Made by a program: the position numbers and the translations under genes
Shown: piece after piece, positions 36,701 through 48,703 of the stretch
How positions within the stretch are numbered: position 1 is the first letter of the stretch
How the letters are laid out: every line of letters starts with the position of its first letter
Source: Pseudorhodoplanes sp049324435
GTDB taxonomy: Bacteria; Pseudomonadota; Alphaproteobacteria; Rhizobiales; Xanthobacteraceae
Length of the DNA stretch: 64,000 nucleotides
Assembly (NCBI GenBank): GCA_049324435.1
Contig: JBMOOQ010000073.1
Span: 1-64,000 of the forward strand
Direction of reading: 5' to 3'
Notes under the pieces: generated by a model
The model's database searches: none
What the model was told of the DNA's origin: nothing
The model's input: only the letters and a program-made list of their open reading frames with translations

Positions 36701-37937
36701 TATCCCAAACCTCGGGCTTCTCCTTCTCGACGAGCTTCTTGGCCTGCTTGACGGTGGTTGAGAGGCCCTTTGCATCCAGCCGCGAATAGATGAACGGCTT
36801 GAACAGTTCGAGCGCCATCTTCTTCGGCAGGCCGCATTGATGCAGCTTGAGCTCCGGCCCGACCACGATCACCGAGCGCCCCGAATAGTCGACGCGCTTG
36901 CCAAGCAGGTTCTGGCGGAACCGGCCCTGCTTGCCTTTCAACATGTCGGCAAGCGACTTCAGCGGACGCTTGTTGGCGCCGGTGATGACGCGGCCGCGGC
37001 GGCCGTTATCGAACAGCGCATCCACCGCCTCCTGCAACATCCGCTTTTCGTTGCGGATGATGATGTCCGGCGCACGCAGTTCGATCAGCCGCTTCAGGCG
37101 GTTGTTACGGTTGATCACGCGGCGATAGAGATCGTTCAGGTCCGACGTCGCGAACCGGCCGCCATCGAGCGGGACGAGCGGACGCAGGTCCGGCGGGATC
37201 ACCGGCACGTGGGTGAGGATCATCCATTCCGGCTTGTTGCCAGACTCGATGAAGGCCTCGATCAGCTTCACACGCTTGGCGAGCTTCTTTTTCTTGATGT
37301 CAGAATCGGTGTTGGCGATCTCGGCACGCAGATCGGCCTGCAACTTGGGCAAATCCAGCGCCTTGAGCATCTCGCGGATCGCTTCCGCACCGATCATGGC
37401 GGTGAAGCTGTCCTGGCCGTATTCATCCTGTGCCTTGAGGTAATCCTCTTCGGACAGCAGCTGACGGTCCTGCAGCGGGGTCAGGCCCGGCTCCAGCACA
37501 ACGTAATATTCGAAATACAGGATGCGCTCGAGATCCTTGAGCGTCATGTCGAGCAGCATGCCGATGCGGCTAGGCAGCGACTTCAGGAACCAGATATGCG
37601 CGACCGGCGCGGCAAGCTCGATATGGCCCATGCGCTCGCGCCGCACGCGCGAGAGCGTCACCTCGACCGAGCACTTCTCGCAGATGATGCCCTTGTATTT
37701 CATGCGCTTGTACTTGCCGCACAAGCACTCGTAGTCCTTGATCGGGCCGAAGATGCGCGCACAGAACAGGCCGTCGCGCTCGGGCTTGAAAGTGCGGTAG
37801 TTGATCGTTTCCGGCTTTTTGATCTCGCCGTACGACCAGGACTGAATCTTCTCCGGGCTCGCGATCGAGATGCGGATCTGGTCGAAGACCTGAGCCGGCA
37901 CCTGCGGGCTGAACAGATTCATAATCTCTTGGTTCAT
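33729..37937 (-). CDS. rpoC: DNA-directed RNA polymerase subunit beta'
   Basis: The 1402-residue beta' subunit is of normal length. The N-terminal zinc site is visible (CLCGKYKRMKYKGIICEKC), as is the catalytic Mg site NADFDGD (AAFNADFDGDQMAVH). The bridge-helix/trigger-loop area has MRQLAGMRGLMAKPDG, and the second zinc site has CESKNGVCAACYGRD. It is 119 bases downstream of rpoB and is transcribed with it. Confidence 0.99.
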   Translation of the reverse strand: MNQEIMNLFSPQVPAQVFDQIRISIASPEKIQSWSYGEIKKPETINYRTFKPERDGLFCARIFGPIKDYECLCGKYKRMKYKGIICEKCSVEVTLSRVRRERMGHIELAAPVAHIWFLKSLPSRIGMLLDMTLKDLERILYFEYYVVLEPGLTPLQDRQLLSEEDYLKAQDEYGQDSFTAMIGAEAIREMLKALDLPKLQADLRAEIANTDSDIKKKKLAKRVKLIEAFIESGNKPEWMILTHVPVIPPDLRPLVPLDGGRFATSDLNDLYRRVINRNNRLKRLIELRAPDIIIRNEKRMLQEAVDALFDNGRRGRVITGANKRPLKSLADMLKGKQGRFRQNLLGKRVDYSGRSVIVVGPELKLHQCGLPKKMALELFKPFIYSRLDAKGLSTTVKQAKKLVEKEKPEVWDILDEVIREHPVLLNRAPTLHRLGIQAFEPVLIEGKAIQLHPLVCAAFNADFDGDQMAVHVPLSLEAQLEARVLMMSTNNILHPANGQPIIVPSQDIVLGLYYLTLEREGEPGQGKAFGNVAEIEHALSQKAVTLHSKIKYRWAGTGPDGQPVTKVYDTTPGRVLLGQVLPKSKVVTFDVVNKLMTKREISNMIDTVYRHCGQKDTVIFCDRIMALGFYHAFKAGISFGKDDMVVPEKKWSIVEKTREEAKDFEQQYNDGLITQGEKYNKVVDAWSKCTEAIAAEMMREISTTKKDPKTGREAQINSIYMMAHSGARGSPAQMRQLAGMRGLMAKPDGSIIETPIVSNFKEGLTVMEYFNSTHGARKGLADTALKTANSGYLTRRLVDVAQDCIITSTDCGTESGIKVRAIIDAGTVVASLGIRILGRTTAEDVKDPATGEIIVPTGTLLGEAEVDRITSANVQEVRIRSVLTCESKNGVCAACYGRDLARGTPVNMGEAVGVIAAQSIGEPGTQLTMRTFHIGGAAQINEQSFIESNFEGTVRLKTKDKSANAVIKNSDGELIVMSRNVTLAIVDADGSERATHRLPFGARLRVNEGDKVKRGQRLAEWDPYTRPIITEVDGFAEFEDLVEGQSVAETQDESTGITKRVVTDWRTSSRAADLRPAIVIKDKDGTILKLSRGGEARYPLAIDAILSVDQGAQVHAGDVIARIPTESAKTRDITGGLPRVAELFEARRPKEAAVIAEISGTIRFGRDYKNKRRISIEPAEKDVEPVEYLIPKGKHIHLQDGDIVEKGDAIVEGNPAPHDILAIKGVEELAAYLVNEIQEVYRLQGVGINDKHIEVIVRQMLQKVEIDDAGETDLIQGEQLDRVELEQINAKAVEQGKKPATGHPVLLGITKASLQTRSFISAASFQETTRVLTEAAVNGKSDTLDGLKENVIVGRLIPAGTGAMMSRLREIAAKRDALILDEREKEAAAKKLEAPAALPAAE

Positions 37938-38056
37938 CGTCGTCTCCTCGGCTTTGGCCCCGGCGTCCCGGAGCCTTCAGCCGCAAAATTGTTTCGCCAT
38001 TGAGCCAGTAGACTGGACCCGGGACGGCGCCCTCGCCGTCCCGTCTCGTTTGCGAA

Positions 38057-42181
<4,125 letters not shown>

Positions 42182-42512
42182 CGTCTCTTTCTCTCGTCTG
42201 TCCAATGAGACAGCCGGGACGACTCTCCGAACGGCCGCCATCAATCGCGGCCATCAGGACAGGCGTCGGGGTGCCTGCGTTCCAGATGATTCGAGCCGAG
42301 CCCGAACCAAAGCCAATGCCGCCGCAAGGCGGCGCTATATGGGGATTCGAGACCGTATATGGGTCCAGCCACCCCGGTGTCTAGAGCAAATCGTGCAAAA
42401 CCGGCCGGAAACATGAAAATTTCCGTGCCGGCTCCGCTTCCAATCGCATCAGATTGCGGTTTCAGGCGAATCCTGACCCGCAAAGCGGATCAAAATACCG
42501 TCCGCGCTCCGA
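42182..42512 (-). other. rplL-rpoB spacer with stable hairpin
   Basis: This 331-base gap holds no gene. At 42318-42333, GCCGCC and GGCGGC pair around a 4-base loop with no T tract, so it is more like a processing or pausing hairpin than a terminator. In enterobacteria the same spacer holds an attenuator and an RNase III site; a similar role here is only inferred. Confidence 0.4.
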
Positions 42513-42890
42513 TTACTTCAGTTCGACCTTGGCGCCGACCTTCTCGAGGGTCGCCTTGATCTTGTCGGCTTCTTCCTTGTTGGCGCCTTCCTTCAGGGTC
42601 TTCGGTGCGCCTTCGACGAGGTCCTTGGCTTCCTTCAGGCCGAGGCCGGTGAGAGCGCGGACTTCCTTGATGACCTCGATCTTCTTGTCGCCGGCCGAAG
42701 CCAGAACGACGGTGAAGTCGGTCTTCTCTTCAGCAGGAGCCGCGCCGCCACCGGCGCCCGGCGCAGCGGCAACAGCGACCGCTGCAGCAGCGGACACGCC
42801 CCACTTCTCTTCGAGCATCTTGGCGAGGTCCGCAGCCTCGAGAACGGTAAGCGACGAGAGGTCGTCGACGATTTTCTGCAAGTCAGCCAT
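42513..42890 (-). CDS. rplL: 50S ribosomal protein L7/L12
   Basis: L7/L12 forms the flexible stalk that recruits translation factors. The N-terminal dimerisation helix (MADLQKIVDDLSSLTVLEA), an Ala/Gly-rich hinge (about 35-55), and the factor-binding domain with GLGLKEAKDLVEGAPK are all visible. Length 125. It follows rplJ by 42 bases. Confidence 0.98.
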   Translation of the reverse strand: MADLQKIVDDLSSLTVLEAADLAKMLEEKWGVSAAAAVAVAAAPGAGGGAAPAEEKTDFTVVLASAGDKKIEVIKEVRALTGLGLKEAKDLVEGAPKTLKEGANKEEADKIKATLEKVGAKVELK

Positions 42891-42932
42891 GGTGTTAGTA
42901 TCCTGTTCGAACCTGTTTGTTGAAGATGAATG

Positions 42933-43451
42933 TCACGCCGCGTCTTTGCTGGCATAGGCCTGGACAACGCGGGCCAGTTTGGCGGCCGGCGCGTTGACGA
43001 CCTGGGCGATCTTGGTGGCCGGGGCCTGGATGAGGCCGACCAGCTTGCCGCGCAGTTCGTCGAGAGACGGCAGCGAAGCAAGCTGCTTCACGCCGTTCAC
43101 ATCCAGGGCGGTCTTGCCCATCGCTCCGCCGAGGATCACGAATTGCTCGTTGGCCTTGGCGAAATCGGTGGCGACCTTCGGTGCCGCGACCGGATCGTTT
43201 AGCGAGTAAGCGATCAGGGTCGGCCCCTTCAGAAGGGGCACGATCGAGGCGGCATCGGAGCCATCAAGAGCGATCTTGGCGAGACGGTTTTTCGCGACCT
43301 TCACCTGCGCACCCGCCTGCTTCATCTGCTGCCGCAAAGTCTGCATCTGGGCCACGGTGAGGCCGGAATAGTGAGCCACCACGACCACCTTGGAAGCCTT
43401 GAAGACCTCCTTCAGTGCCGCGACGGACTCTTGCTTTTCCGCTCGATTCAC
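42933..43451 (-). CDS. rplJ: 50S ribosomal protein L10
   Basis: L10 anchors L7/L12 dimers to the ribosome. The family sequence starts at the GTG codon 43449-43451 (VNRAEKQESVAALKE, 172 residues), preceded by GGAGAG. The open frame up to 43571 has no stop but is not conserved and contains a strong hairpin, so I read it as the mRNA leader. HYSGLTVAQMQTLRQQMKQAG is the signature. Confidence 0.96.
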   Translation of the reverse strand: MNRAEKQESVAALKEVFKASKVVVVAHYSGLTVAQMQTLRQQMKQAGAQVKVAKNRLAKIALDGSDAASIVPLLKGPTLIAYSLNDPVAAPKVATDFAKANEQFVILGGAMGKTALDVNGVKQLASLPSLDELRGKLVGLIQAPATKIAQVVNAPAAKLARVVQAYASKDAA

Positions 43452-43571
43452 TAGCTCTCTCCGGTTGGCGGAACCTGACAGGTTCCGCCGGTTACGACTG
43501 CCATCCGGCCCCGGAAAAAGAATTCGAGGGCAGAACGGCGCTTTCCAGTGCCCTGCCCTCCGCGCAGCCAA
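43452..43571 (-). promoter_or_regulatory. putative L10-binding mRNA leader
   Basis: A perfect 10-bp stem with a 3-base loop (43467-43489, arms GGCGGAACCT / AGGTTCCGCC) ends just before the rplJ ribosome-binding site. A second stem (GAGGGCAG / CTGCCCTC, 43526-43560) lies upstream. Many bacteria control rplJL by L10 binding to a folded leader; that function here is inferred from position and folding. Between 43572 and 43975 I see no gene. Confidence 0.55.
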
Positions 43572-43975
43572 AGCGTGCGAGGAATTCGATAGGTTCGAAC
43601 CGAATCAAGGCTTTGCCGGAATGGCTTCAAGCCCGATCGCGTCTCTCACCCGTCTATGCTGGCAGCCATGAGTCTCGCGACCCTGGCGATTAAGCGGGTG
43701 TCCCCGCGCCGGCAGTCTCGGACAGGACGCGCCCGTCCATTGGACCGGAACGCGCAAAGGCGTACCGGCAACCGGCACGCCTCATCGGCCGCTCTAGTAA
43801 CGGGAAACGGCAGAATTGCAAGCCCGAAGTCGTCGCCCCCTTCCGCCGGCAACGACCGGCGCCCGACACCCGCACGGATCGGGACAAAAAATGCGCGGAG
43901 CGGCCCTTGTGCGGTCATGTGGACCTGCGACATTCCGGGCGGTGCGATTCCGCACGCTTCAACCCGGAACATCCC

Positions 43976-44269
43976 ATGACACGCATTTTGCTGGTTGCGA
44001 CGGCAGCGCTGCTGTCGGCAACTCTTTCTGCCCACGCGCAACGGCTCGATGTCTCGACCGTCAAATGCAAGGATTTCCTCGCCAGCAGTACGGACGACAT
44101 CGCCTTCATCATGATGTGGCTGCAGGGCTATTACAGCGCGGAGGACTCCTCCCCCGTCATCGACTTCGACAAGATGAAGAAGGACGGGATCAAGCTTGCA
44201 GAATATTGCGGGAAGCATCCCGACGATAGCCTGATCACTGCGGCAGACGAAAGCCTCGACGACGACTGA
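43976..44269 (+). CDS. HdeA/HdeB-like periplasmic protein
   Basis: This is a 97-residue exported protein. The signal peptide is MTRILLVATAALLSATLSAHA with cleavage near residue 21. The mature part has the HdeA pattern: KCKDFL (C31) ... MMWLQGYYSAED ... LAEYCGKHP (C78), the two cysteines forming the family disulfide. HdeA/B are acid-activated periplasmic chaperones in enterobacteria; alphaproteobacterial relatives are less studied. It is the only plus-strand gene between rplA and rplJ, inside what is usually a continuous rplKAJL block. I chose ATG 43976 because the signal peptide starts there. Confidence 0.78.
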   Translation: MTRILLVATAALLSATLSAHAQRLDVSTVKCKDFLASSTDDIAFIMMWLQGYYSAEDSSPVIDFDKMKKDGIKLAEYCGKHPDDSLITAADESLDDD

Positions 44270-44495
44270 CGGCCGCCCGTCATAGCCCGCCCGCGGCTTC
44301 GGATCGCGGCATCGTTCTCTTCGTTCTCTTCAAGAAGACGCTCGACCAATCCGCATCCCGGCCGCATTGGGTGGTGTGGGACGTGCATGAAATTGTTGTG
44401 TAGGCGAAGCTGCGATCTCTCGCCGAAGGCGCGCGGTCGCGAACGCGCAATTGTAGGGTTGGAAAAGCGCGGCGTCGGACGCAAGGCAGGAAAGC

Positions 44496-44523
44496 AAAAA
44501 GCCCGGCATCGACTGCCGGGCTT
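44496..44523 (-). terminator. intrinsic terminator after rplA
   Basis: AAGCCCGGCA and TGCCGGGCTT form a 10-bp stem with a 5-base loop, followed on the minus strand by TTTTTGC. It lies 28 bases past the rplA stop and separates rplKA from rplJL. The remainder of 44270-44550 shows no gene. Confidence 0.85.
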
Positions 44524-44550
44524 TCGATCGCTTGCCTTGATATTAGGCCG

Positions 44551-45246
44551 TCAGCTCTGTGCAAAGACCGAGCTCGGCTCGACCTTCAGGCCAGGCCCCA
44601 TCGTAGAGGACACCGAGATTTTCTGAACGAAGGTGCCCTTGGCGCCCGCGGGCTTCGCCTTCTGCACCGCATCCGCGAATGCCTTGATGTTGGCAACCAG
44701 CGCATCGGCCGGGAACGACGCCTTGCCGACGCCGGCCTGCACGATGCCCGCCTTCTCGACACGGAACTCGACCGAGCCGCCCTTGGCGCCCTTCACGGCA
44801 TTGGCAATGTCCATCGTCACGGTGCCGACCTTCGGGTTCGGCATCATGCCGCGCGGCCCGAGCACCTTACCCAGACGGCCGACCAGCGGCATCATGTCAG
44901 GGGTGGCGATGCAGCGGTCGAAGTCGATTTCGCCGTTCTGGACCTTCTCGACAAGATCTTCCGCACCGACCACGTCGGCCCCGGCGGCCTTCGCCTCTTC
45001 CGCTTTCGCGCCGCGAGCAAACACGCCGACGCGCTGAGTACGGCCGGTTCCGCTCGGCAACGTGACGACGCCGCGCACCATCTGGTCGGCGTGACGCGGA
45101 TCGACACCCAGATTCATCGCGATCTCGATGGTCTCATCGAACTTCGCCTTGGCGCGATCCTTGATCATCTTCACCGCTTCGTCGAGCGGATAGAGCTTTT
45201 CACGATCGAGGCCTTCGGTGATCTTCTTGTAGCGCTTGCCCGCCAT
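44551..45246 (-). CDS. rplA: 50S ribosomal protein L1
   Basis: L1 forms the mobile stalk at the E site and in E. coli represses the rplKA operon. The 231-residue protein has KFDETIEIAMNLGVDPRHADQ, GPRGMMPNPKVGTV and FVQKISVSSTMGPGLKVE. Two bases separate it from rplK. Unusually, rplJ does not follow directly. Confidence 0.98.
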   Translation of the reverse strand: MAGKRYKKITEGLDREKLYPLDEAVKMIKDRAKAKFDETIEIAMNLGVDPRHADQMVRGVVTLPSGTGRTQRVGVFARGAKAEEAKAAGADVVGAEDLVEKVQNGEIDFDRCIATPDMMPLVGRLGKVLGPRGMMPNPKVGTVTMDIANAVKGAKGGSVEFRVEKAGIVQAGVGKASFPADALVANIKAFADAVQKAKPAGAKGTFVQKISVSSTMGPGLKVEPSSVFAQS

Positions 45247-45248
45247 GA

Positions 45249-45680
45249 TCAGCCTCCCACCACTTCGATGCCCATCGAGCGGGCGGAGCCTTCCACCATC
45301 TTGGCCGCGGCCTCGATGGTGTCGCAGTTCAGATCCTTCATCTTCTGTTCGGCGATTTCCTTGATCTGGGCCTTCGTGATCTTGCCGGCCTTGTCGCGGC
45401 CTGGGGTTTTCGACCCCTTCTCGATCTTGGCTGCCTTCTTGATGAAATAGGATACGGGCGCCTGCTTCATCTCAAAGGTGAACGAGCGATCGGCATAGAC
45501 CGTAATGGTCACCGGGATCGGCATGTTCTTTTCGAGCTTGGCAGTCTGCGCGTTGAAGGCCTTGCAGAATTCCATGATGTTGAGACCGCGCTGGCCAAGC
45601 GCGGGGCCGATCGGCGGCGACGGATTGGCGGCGCCGGCCGGCACCTGTAGCTTCACATAGCCGGTAATCTTCTTTGCCAT
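45249..45680 (-). CDS. rplK: 50S ribosomal protein L11
   Basis: L11 with its rRNA forms the GTPase-associated centre and is needed for the RelA response. KLQVPAGAANPSPPIGPALGQRG is the signature; 143 residues. It is 142 bases downstream of nusG. Confidence 0.98.
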   Translation of the reverse strand: MAKKITGYVKLQVPAGAANPSPPIGPALGQRGLNIMEFCKAFNAQTAKLEKNMPIPVTITVYADRSFTFEMKQAPVSYFIKKAAKIEKGSKTPGRDKAGKITKAQIKEIAEQKMKDLNCDTIEAAAKMVEGSARSMGIEVVGG

Positions 45681-45822
45681 TTGTTTCTCCTGGCGTTTGG
45701 ACAGCGATCGTTACAATCGCCGCCCGGTTCAGGTGCCGTGGTGCAGCTGTTGGACGGTTGGCGGCCGCCCTCACCTCCCACGGCTCTTTCTTCTCTCCCG
45801 CGATATGCAGGAGAGAAAATCG

Positions 45823-46353
45823 TCAAACCTTCTCCACCTGTCCGAATTCGAGCTCGACCGGCGTGGCGCGACCGAAGATAGACACTGCGACTTTCACGCG
45901 CGACCGGGCTTCGTCGACTTCCTCGACGGTGCCATTGAACGACGCGAACGGGCCGTCCGAAACGCGGACCTGTTCGCCAACCTCGAACGACACCGAAGGC
46001 TTCGGCCGGTCGATGCCCTCCTGAACCTGCTGGATCAGGCGCGTCGCCTCAGCCTCCGAAATCGGCATCGGCTTGTTATCGGCGCCGAGGAAGCCCGTCA
46101 CTTTCGGCGTATTCTTGATCAGGTGATAGGCCTCATCGGTGAGGTCCACCTTCACCAGCACATAGCCCGGGAAGAACTTGCGCTCGGTATCGACCTTGCG
46201 GCCGCGGCGCACCTCGGTAACCTTTTCCTTCGGGACCAGCACTTCCTCGAACTGATCGGACAGACCACGCTGCTTAGCCTGCTCGCGGATCGATTCCGCA
46301 ACCTTGTTCTCGAAGTTCGAGTAGGCGTGAACGATGTACCAGCGCTTGGCCAT
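45823..46353 (-). CDS. nusG: transcription termination/antitermination protein NusG
   Basis: NusG binds RNA polymerase and links it to Rho or to S10 on the ribosome. The NGN domain starts AKRWYIVHAYSNFENKVAES, and the C-terminal KOW domain has FEVGEQVRVSDGPFASFNG. Length 176. It follows secE by 32 bases. Confidence 0.98.
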   Translation of the reverse strand: MAKRWYIVHAYSNFENKVAESIREQAKQRGLSDQFEEVLVPKEKVTEVRRGRKVDTERKFFPGYVLVKVDLTDEAYHLIKNTPKVTGFLGADNKPMPISEAEATRLIQQVQEGIDRPKPSVSFEVGEQVRVSDGPFASFNGTVEEVDEARSRVKVAVSIFGRATPVELEFGQVEKV

Positions 46354-46385
46354 GTGTCGTTACCTGGTCTCTTGTCCGTCCGCCG

Positions 46386-46583
46386 CTAACGCGCAAGCCC
46401 GAGGATGGTTGTGATCAGCAGGCGGATTGCCTGGTCGGCCAGCAGAAAGAAGATCGACGAAATCGCAACCATCACGAACACCATCGCGGTCGTGATCGCG
46501 GTTTCACGCCGGGTCGGCCACGTGACCTTGTCGGTCTCGTCGCGGACTTCCTGCAGAAACTTGAACGGGCTGAACTTCGCCAT
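46386..46583 (-). CDS. secE: protein translocase subunit SecE
   Basis: SecE clamps the SecY channel. The 65-residue single-span form has the amphipathic QEVRDETDKVTWPTRRETA segment, with the conserved KVTWP, followed by one hydrophobic helix. It heads the secE-nusG-rplKA group, behind a candidate promoter at 46711-46739. Confidence 0.95.
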   Translation of the reverse strand: MAKFSPFKFLQEVRDETDKVTWPTRRETAITTAMVFVMVAISSIFFLLADQAIRLLITTILGLAR

Positions 46584-46710
46584 CGCGCATTTTGTCCAAA
46601 CGAGCCATCCCGCGGCCCATCCATGAATAAGGACAAGCCGGATTTTGGCCCTGGTTTTTGGGGGTGCCGTCGCCGCGGAAGTCCGTCACCGGGCCGCGAA
46701 GCGTGGCGTC

Positions 46711-46739
46711 TAGCTACTGCCAAAGCCGCCAAAAATCAA
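46711..46739 (-). promoter_or_regulatory. candidate promoter of secE-nusG-rplKA
   Basis: On the minus strand TTGATT (46734-46739) and TAGCTA (46711-46716) are separated by 17 bases. Transcription would begin about 120 bases before secE. The rest of the 336-base gap 46584-46919 holds no gene I can support. Confidence 0.45.
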
Positions 46740-46919
46740 GGCAGGCCGAGATCGGGCGCACGTGAGACGGCCTTGATCGACGCGCCGCCGCCGCTTGCCA
46801 TGCCCTACAGTCGGACTAACTGTCTGGCAATTCAAAGAAAAACCCTCCTGCGGCCACCCGGCGCAGAGACGACGCGCGGCGTCGACTTCACCGCGTGGCC
46901 GGCTGGCGCGACGACCTCG

Positions 46920-48152
46920 TCAATGTCCGGTCAGGACAAGGGTCTGGATCGGCAGCAAAAGCGCCTGGATGCGCAGGATCATCGCATGGACCAGCGCCAC
47001 AGCGTCCACCGCATGCAGAAATAACCACTTCCCGGGTCCGAGCTTTTCCTTGGCCAGCCGGTCGTGATTGCTGGTGTATGCATTGGCGATGCAGCGGCTT
47101 CCCGGATTGACGCCCTCAAGACCGCCTGGGAACAGCGGTTCGAGCGTGACCGTAATCGTCCCGGGCCTCATTGTCTGCGCGACATCGATCAGTTGCTCGC
47201 CGGCACGAAACTGGCCCGTCGCGATGAATTCCTGCACCCGTGTGACGACCATCGGAATAATGACCATCGGCTTCGATGCGCAGGTTACCTCGGCTGCCAT
47301 GCCCACCTTCATGACCTGCGCCTCGATCTGGCCAAAGCCGGCCTGAAGCGCGTTGCGACCATGATCCGACGGGATCAGAACGCCCGCCGCGCGCATGACC
47401 GGATTCACAATGTCGCCGACTTGAAGAACGAATTGCTCGACGCGGCCGGACACGCCCGCGTAAATCACCGTCTTTTCGAGATCGACCTGGGCCTGCCTGA
47501 GCGTCGCTTCGGCGCTTTCCTTCTCGGCGGGCAACAGCATGCTCACGCGGGTTTCGGCAGCGAGCTTGGCGGCCTCTGCGGCCGCGACCTGCCCCTGCCG
47601 GCCATCGACAGCAGTCTGCAGCTTCTCGATCTCGCGTGCTGCAACGACGTTGGCGTTGCGGCGGTTCAATTCTTCCTTGGTGCGCAATTCATCGACGGCC
47701 TGTTCGAGCGCGCTTCTCGCCTGCTGGATTTGTCCTTCGGATGCTGCGATGTCGGCCCGTGCCACCAGCATCTGCGCCTCGATTTCCTTGATCCGGCGCT
47801 GCGCGACTTCGACGGCAGCCTGCTGCTTGGTGCTGTCCAGCTTGAACAGCGGTTGCCCCTGCCTCACCTCGTCGCTCGTCTTGATGAAGATTTCGCTCAC
47901 GCGCCCGGAGACTTCCGGCAGGATCGGGACCGCGCGGAAAAATGAGGCGACGTTGGTTGTCGAGGGGTGAAAATAAAAGATGACCGTGATGAGCGCGATT
48001 GTCAGCATCAGGCAGCCGGTCAGGCCATAGCGCAGTTCGTACCAGACCGAGAAGAGCGTGATCTCCTTGCCGATCCGTTTGCCTTGCACATAGCGCCGAT
48101 ACAGGTAGTCCGGCACGACCGTGAACAAGGAGCAGAGGATGATCTCAAGCAT
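46920..48152 (-). CDS. HlyD-family membrane fusion protein
   Basis: The 410-residue periplasmic adaptor has two N-terminal hydrophobic segments (about 1-15 and 43-63) instead of the usual one. The biotinyl-lipoyl half-motif PILPEVSGRVSEIFIKTSDEV follows near 77-97. A long coiled coil spans about 110-225 (VAQRRIKEIEAQ ... ESAEATLRQAQ), then the second lipoyl half IYAGVSGRVEQFVLQVGD. The hydrophobic C-terminus (LVHAMILRIQALLLPIQ) could be another membrane contact. HlyD proteins link an inner-membrane exporter to an outer-membrane channel, but neither is nearby. It overlaps the next gene upstream by eight bases. Confidence 0.88.
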   Translation of the reverse strand: MLEIILCSLFTVVPDYLYRRYVQGKRIGKEITLFSVWYELRYGLTGCLMLTIALITVIFYFHPSTTNVASFFRAVPILPEVSGRVSEIFIKTSDEVRQGQPLFKLDSTKQQAAVEVAQRRIKEIEAQMLVARADIAASEGQIQQARSALEQAVDELRTKEELNRRNANVVAAREIEKLQTAVDGRQGQVAAAEAAKLAAETRVSMLLPAEKESAEATLRQAQVDLEKTVIYAGVSGRVEQFVLQVGDIVNPVMRAAGVLIPSDHGRNALQAGFGQIEAQVMKVGMAAEVTCASKPMVIIPMVVTRVQEFIATGQFRAGEQLIDVAQTMRPGTITVTLEPLFPGGLEGVNPGSRCIANAYTSNHDRLAKEKLGPGKWLFLHAVDAVALVHAMILRIQALLLPIQTLVLTGH

Positions 48153-48537
48153 CCGACCCCTCCCTTGTTCTATCGGGCATTCCTTCGCGGCCGTTCGGCG
48201 CCCGCTCGCCGGCGAGCCGCTCGACCCCTGCCGCGATACGACGCAGCGGGCTTACGAAGTCAGGCAGGTCGATCAGCGCCAGGATCAGCCCGATCACCCA
48301 GAACAGATGGTTATGCGTGAATAGAGACAGCAGACCGAGAACGGCTACGATCTCGAATTGCAGCTTCTTGTGACCAAGCCGCTCCGGCAGCGAGTGAAGC
48401 GTGAAGAATATCAGGCCGATCCCGAACACCCCGCCAATCAGAGTCACCGCGGCAATGACATAAAGGATATCGGTCTGGCCCGGCGCGGTGATGAACCATG
48501 GCAGGTGATGGGCAGCGGGGTGAGGAGGCACGGGCAC
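48145..48537 (-). CDS. small membrane protein co-transcribed with the HlyD gene
   Basis: The 130-residue protein starts with GTG 48537 (GGAG ten bases upstream). It has a His/Pro-rich N-terminus, then hydrophobic segments at about 24-47 and 63-90. The C-terminal part is charged and cytoplasmic (LAGERAPNGREGMPD). The eight-base overlap with hlyD implies joint translation; such small inner-membrane partners often accompany stand-alone HlyD proteins. Function unknown. Confidence 0.7.
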   Translation of the reverse strand: MPVPPHPAAHHLPWFITAPGQTDILYVIAAVTLIGGVFGIGLIFFTLHSLPERLGHKKLQFEIVAVLGLLSLFTHNHLFWVIGLILALIDLPDFVSPLRRIAAGVERLAGERAPNGREGMPDRTREGSDA

Positions 48538-48686
48538 GATTGACGCACTCCAGCGAACAAACCGACCTTACGGGACTAAGCCGGAGGCGCAAGCTGTCGG
48601 AACATATAAGGGAGCGCGCCTAAGGAGCGCGCCGTCGCACCGCCGATGGCAAATCGCAACATTTTCAGCCGCCGGGCCGCCTTCGC

Positions 48687-48703
48687 CTGGCAGGAGTGGA
48701 GGG
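48687..48703. repeat. left attachment repeat (attL)
   Basis: CTGGCAGGAGTGGAGGG is identical to 58619-58635, which contains the 3' end of tRNA-Trp. It marks the left boundary of the integrated element and is the displaced native tRNA 3' fragment. Confidence 0.88.

Noticed and set aside
43452..43571. 40-codon N-terminal extension of L10
   Set aside because: Contains the leader hairpin and matches no L10 protein; GTG 43451 has a good ribosome-binding site.
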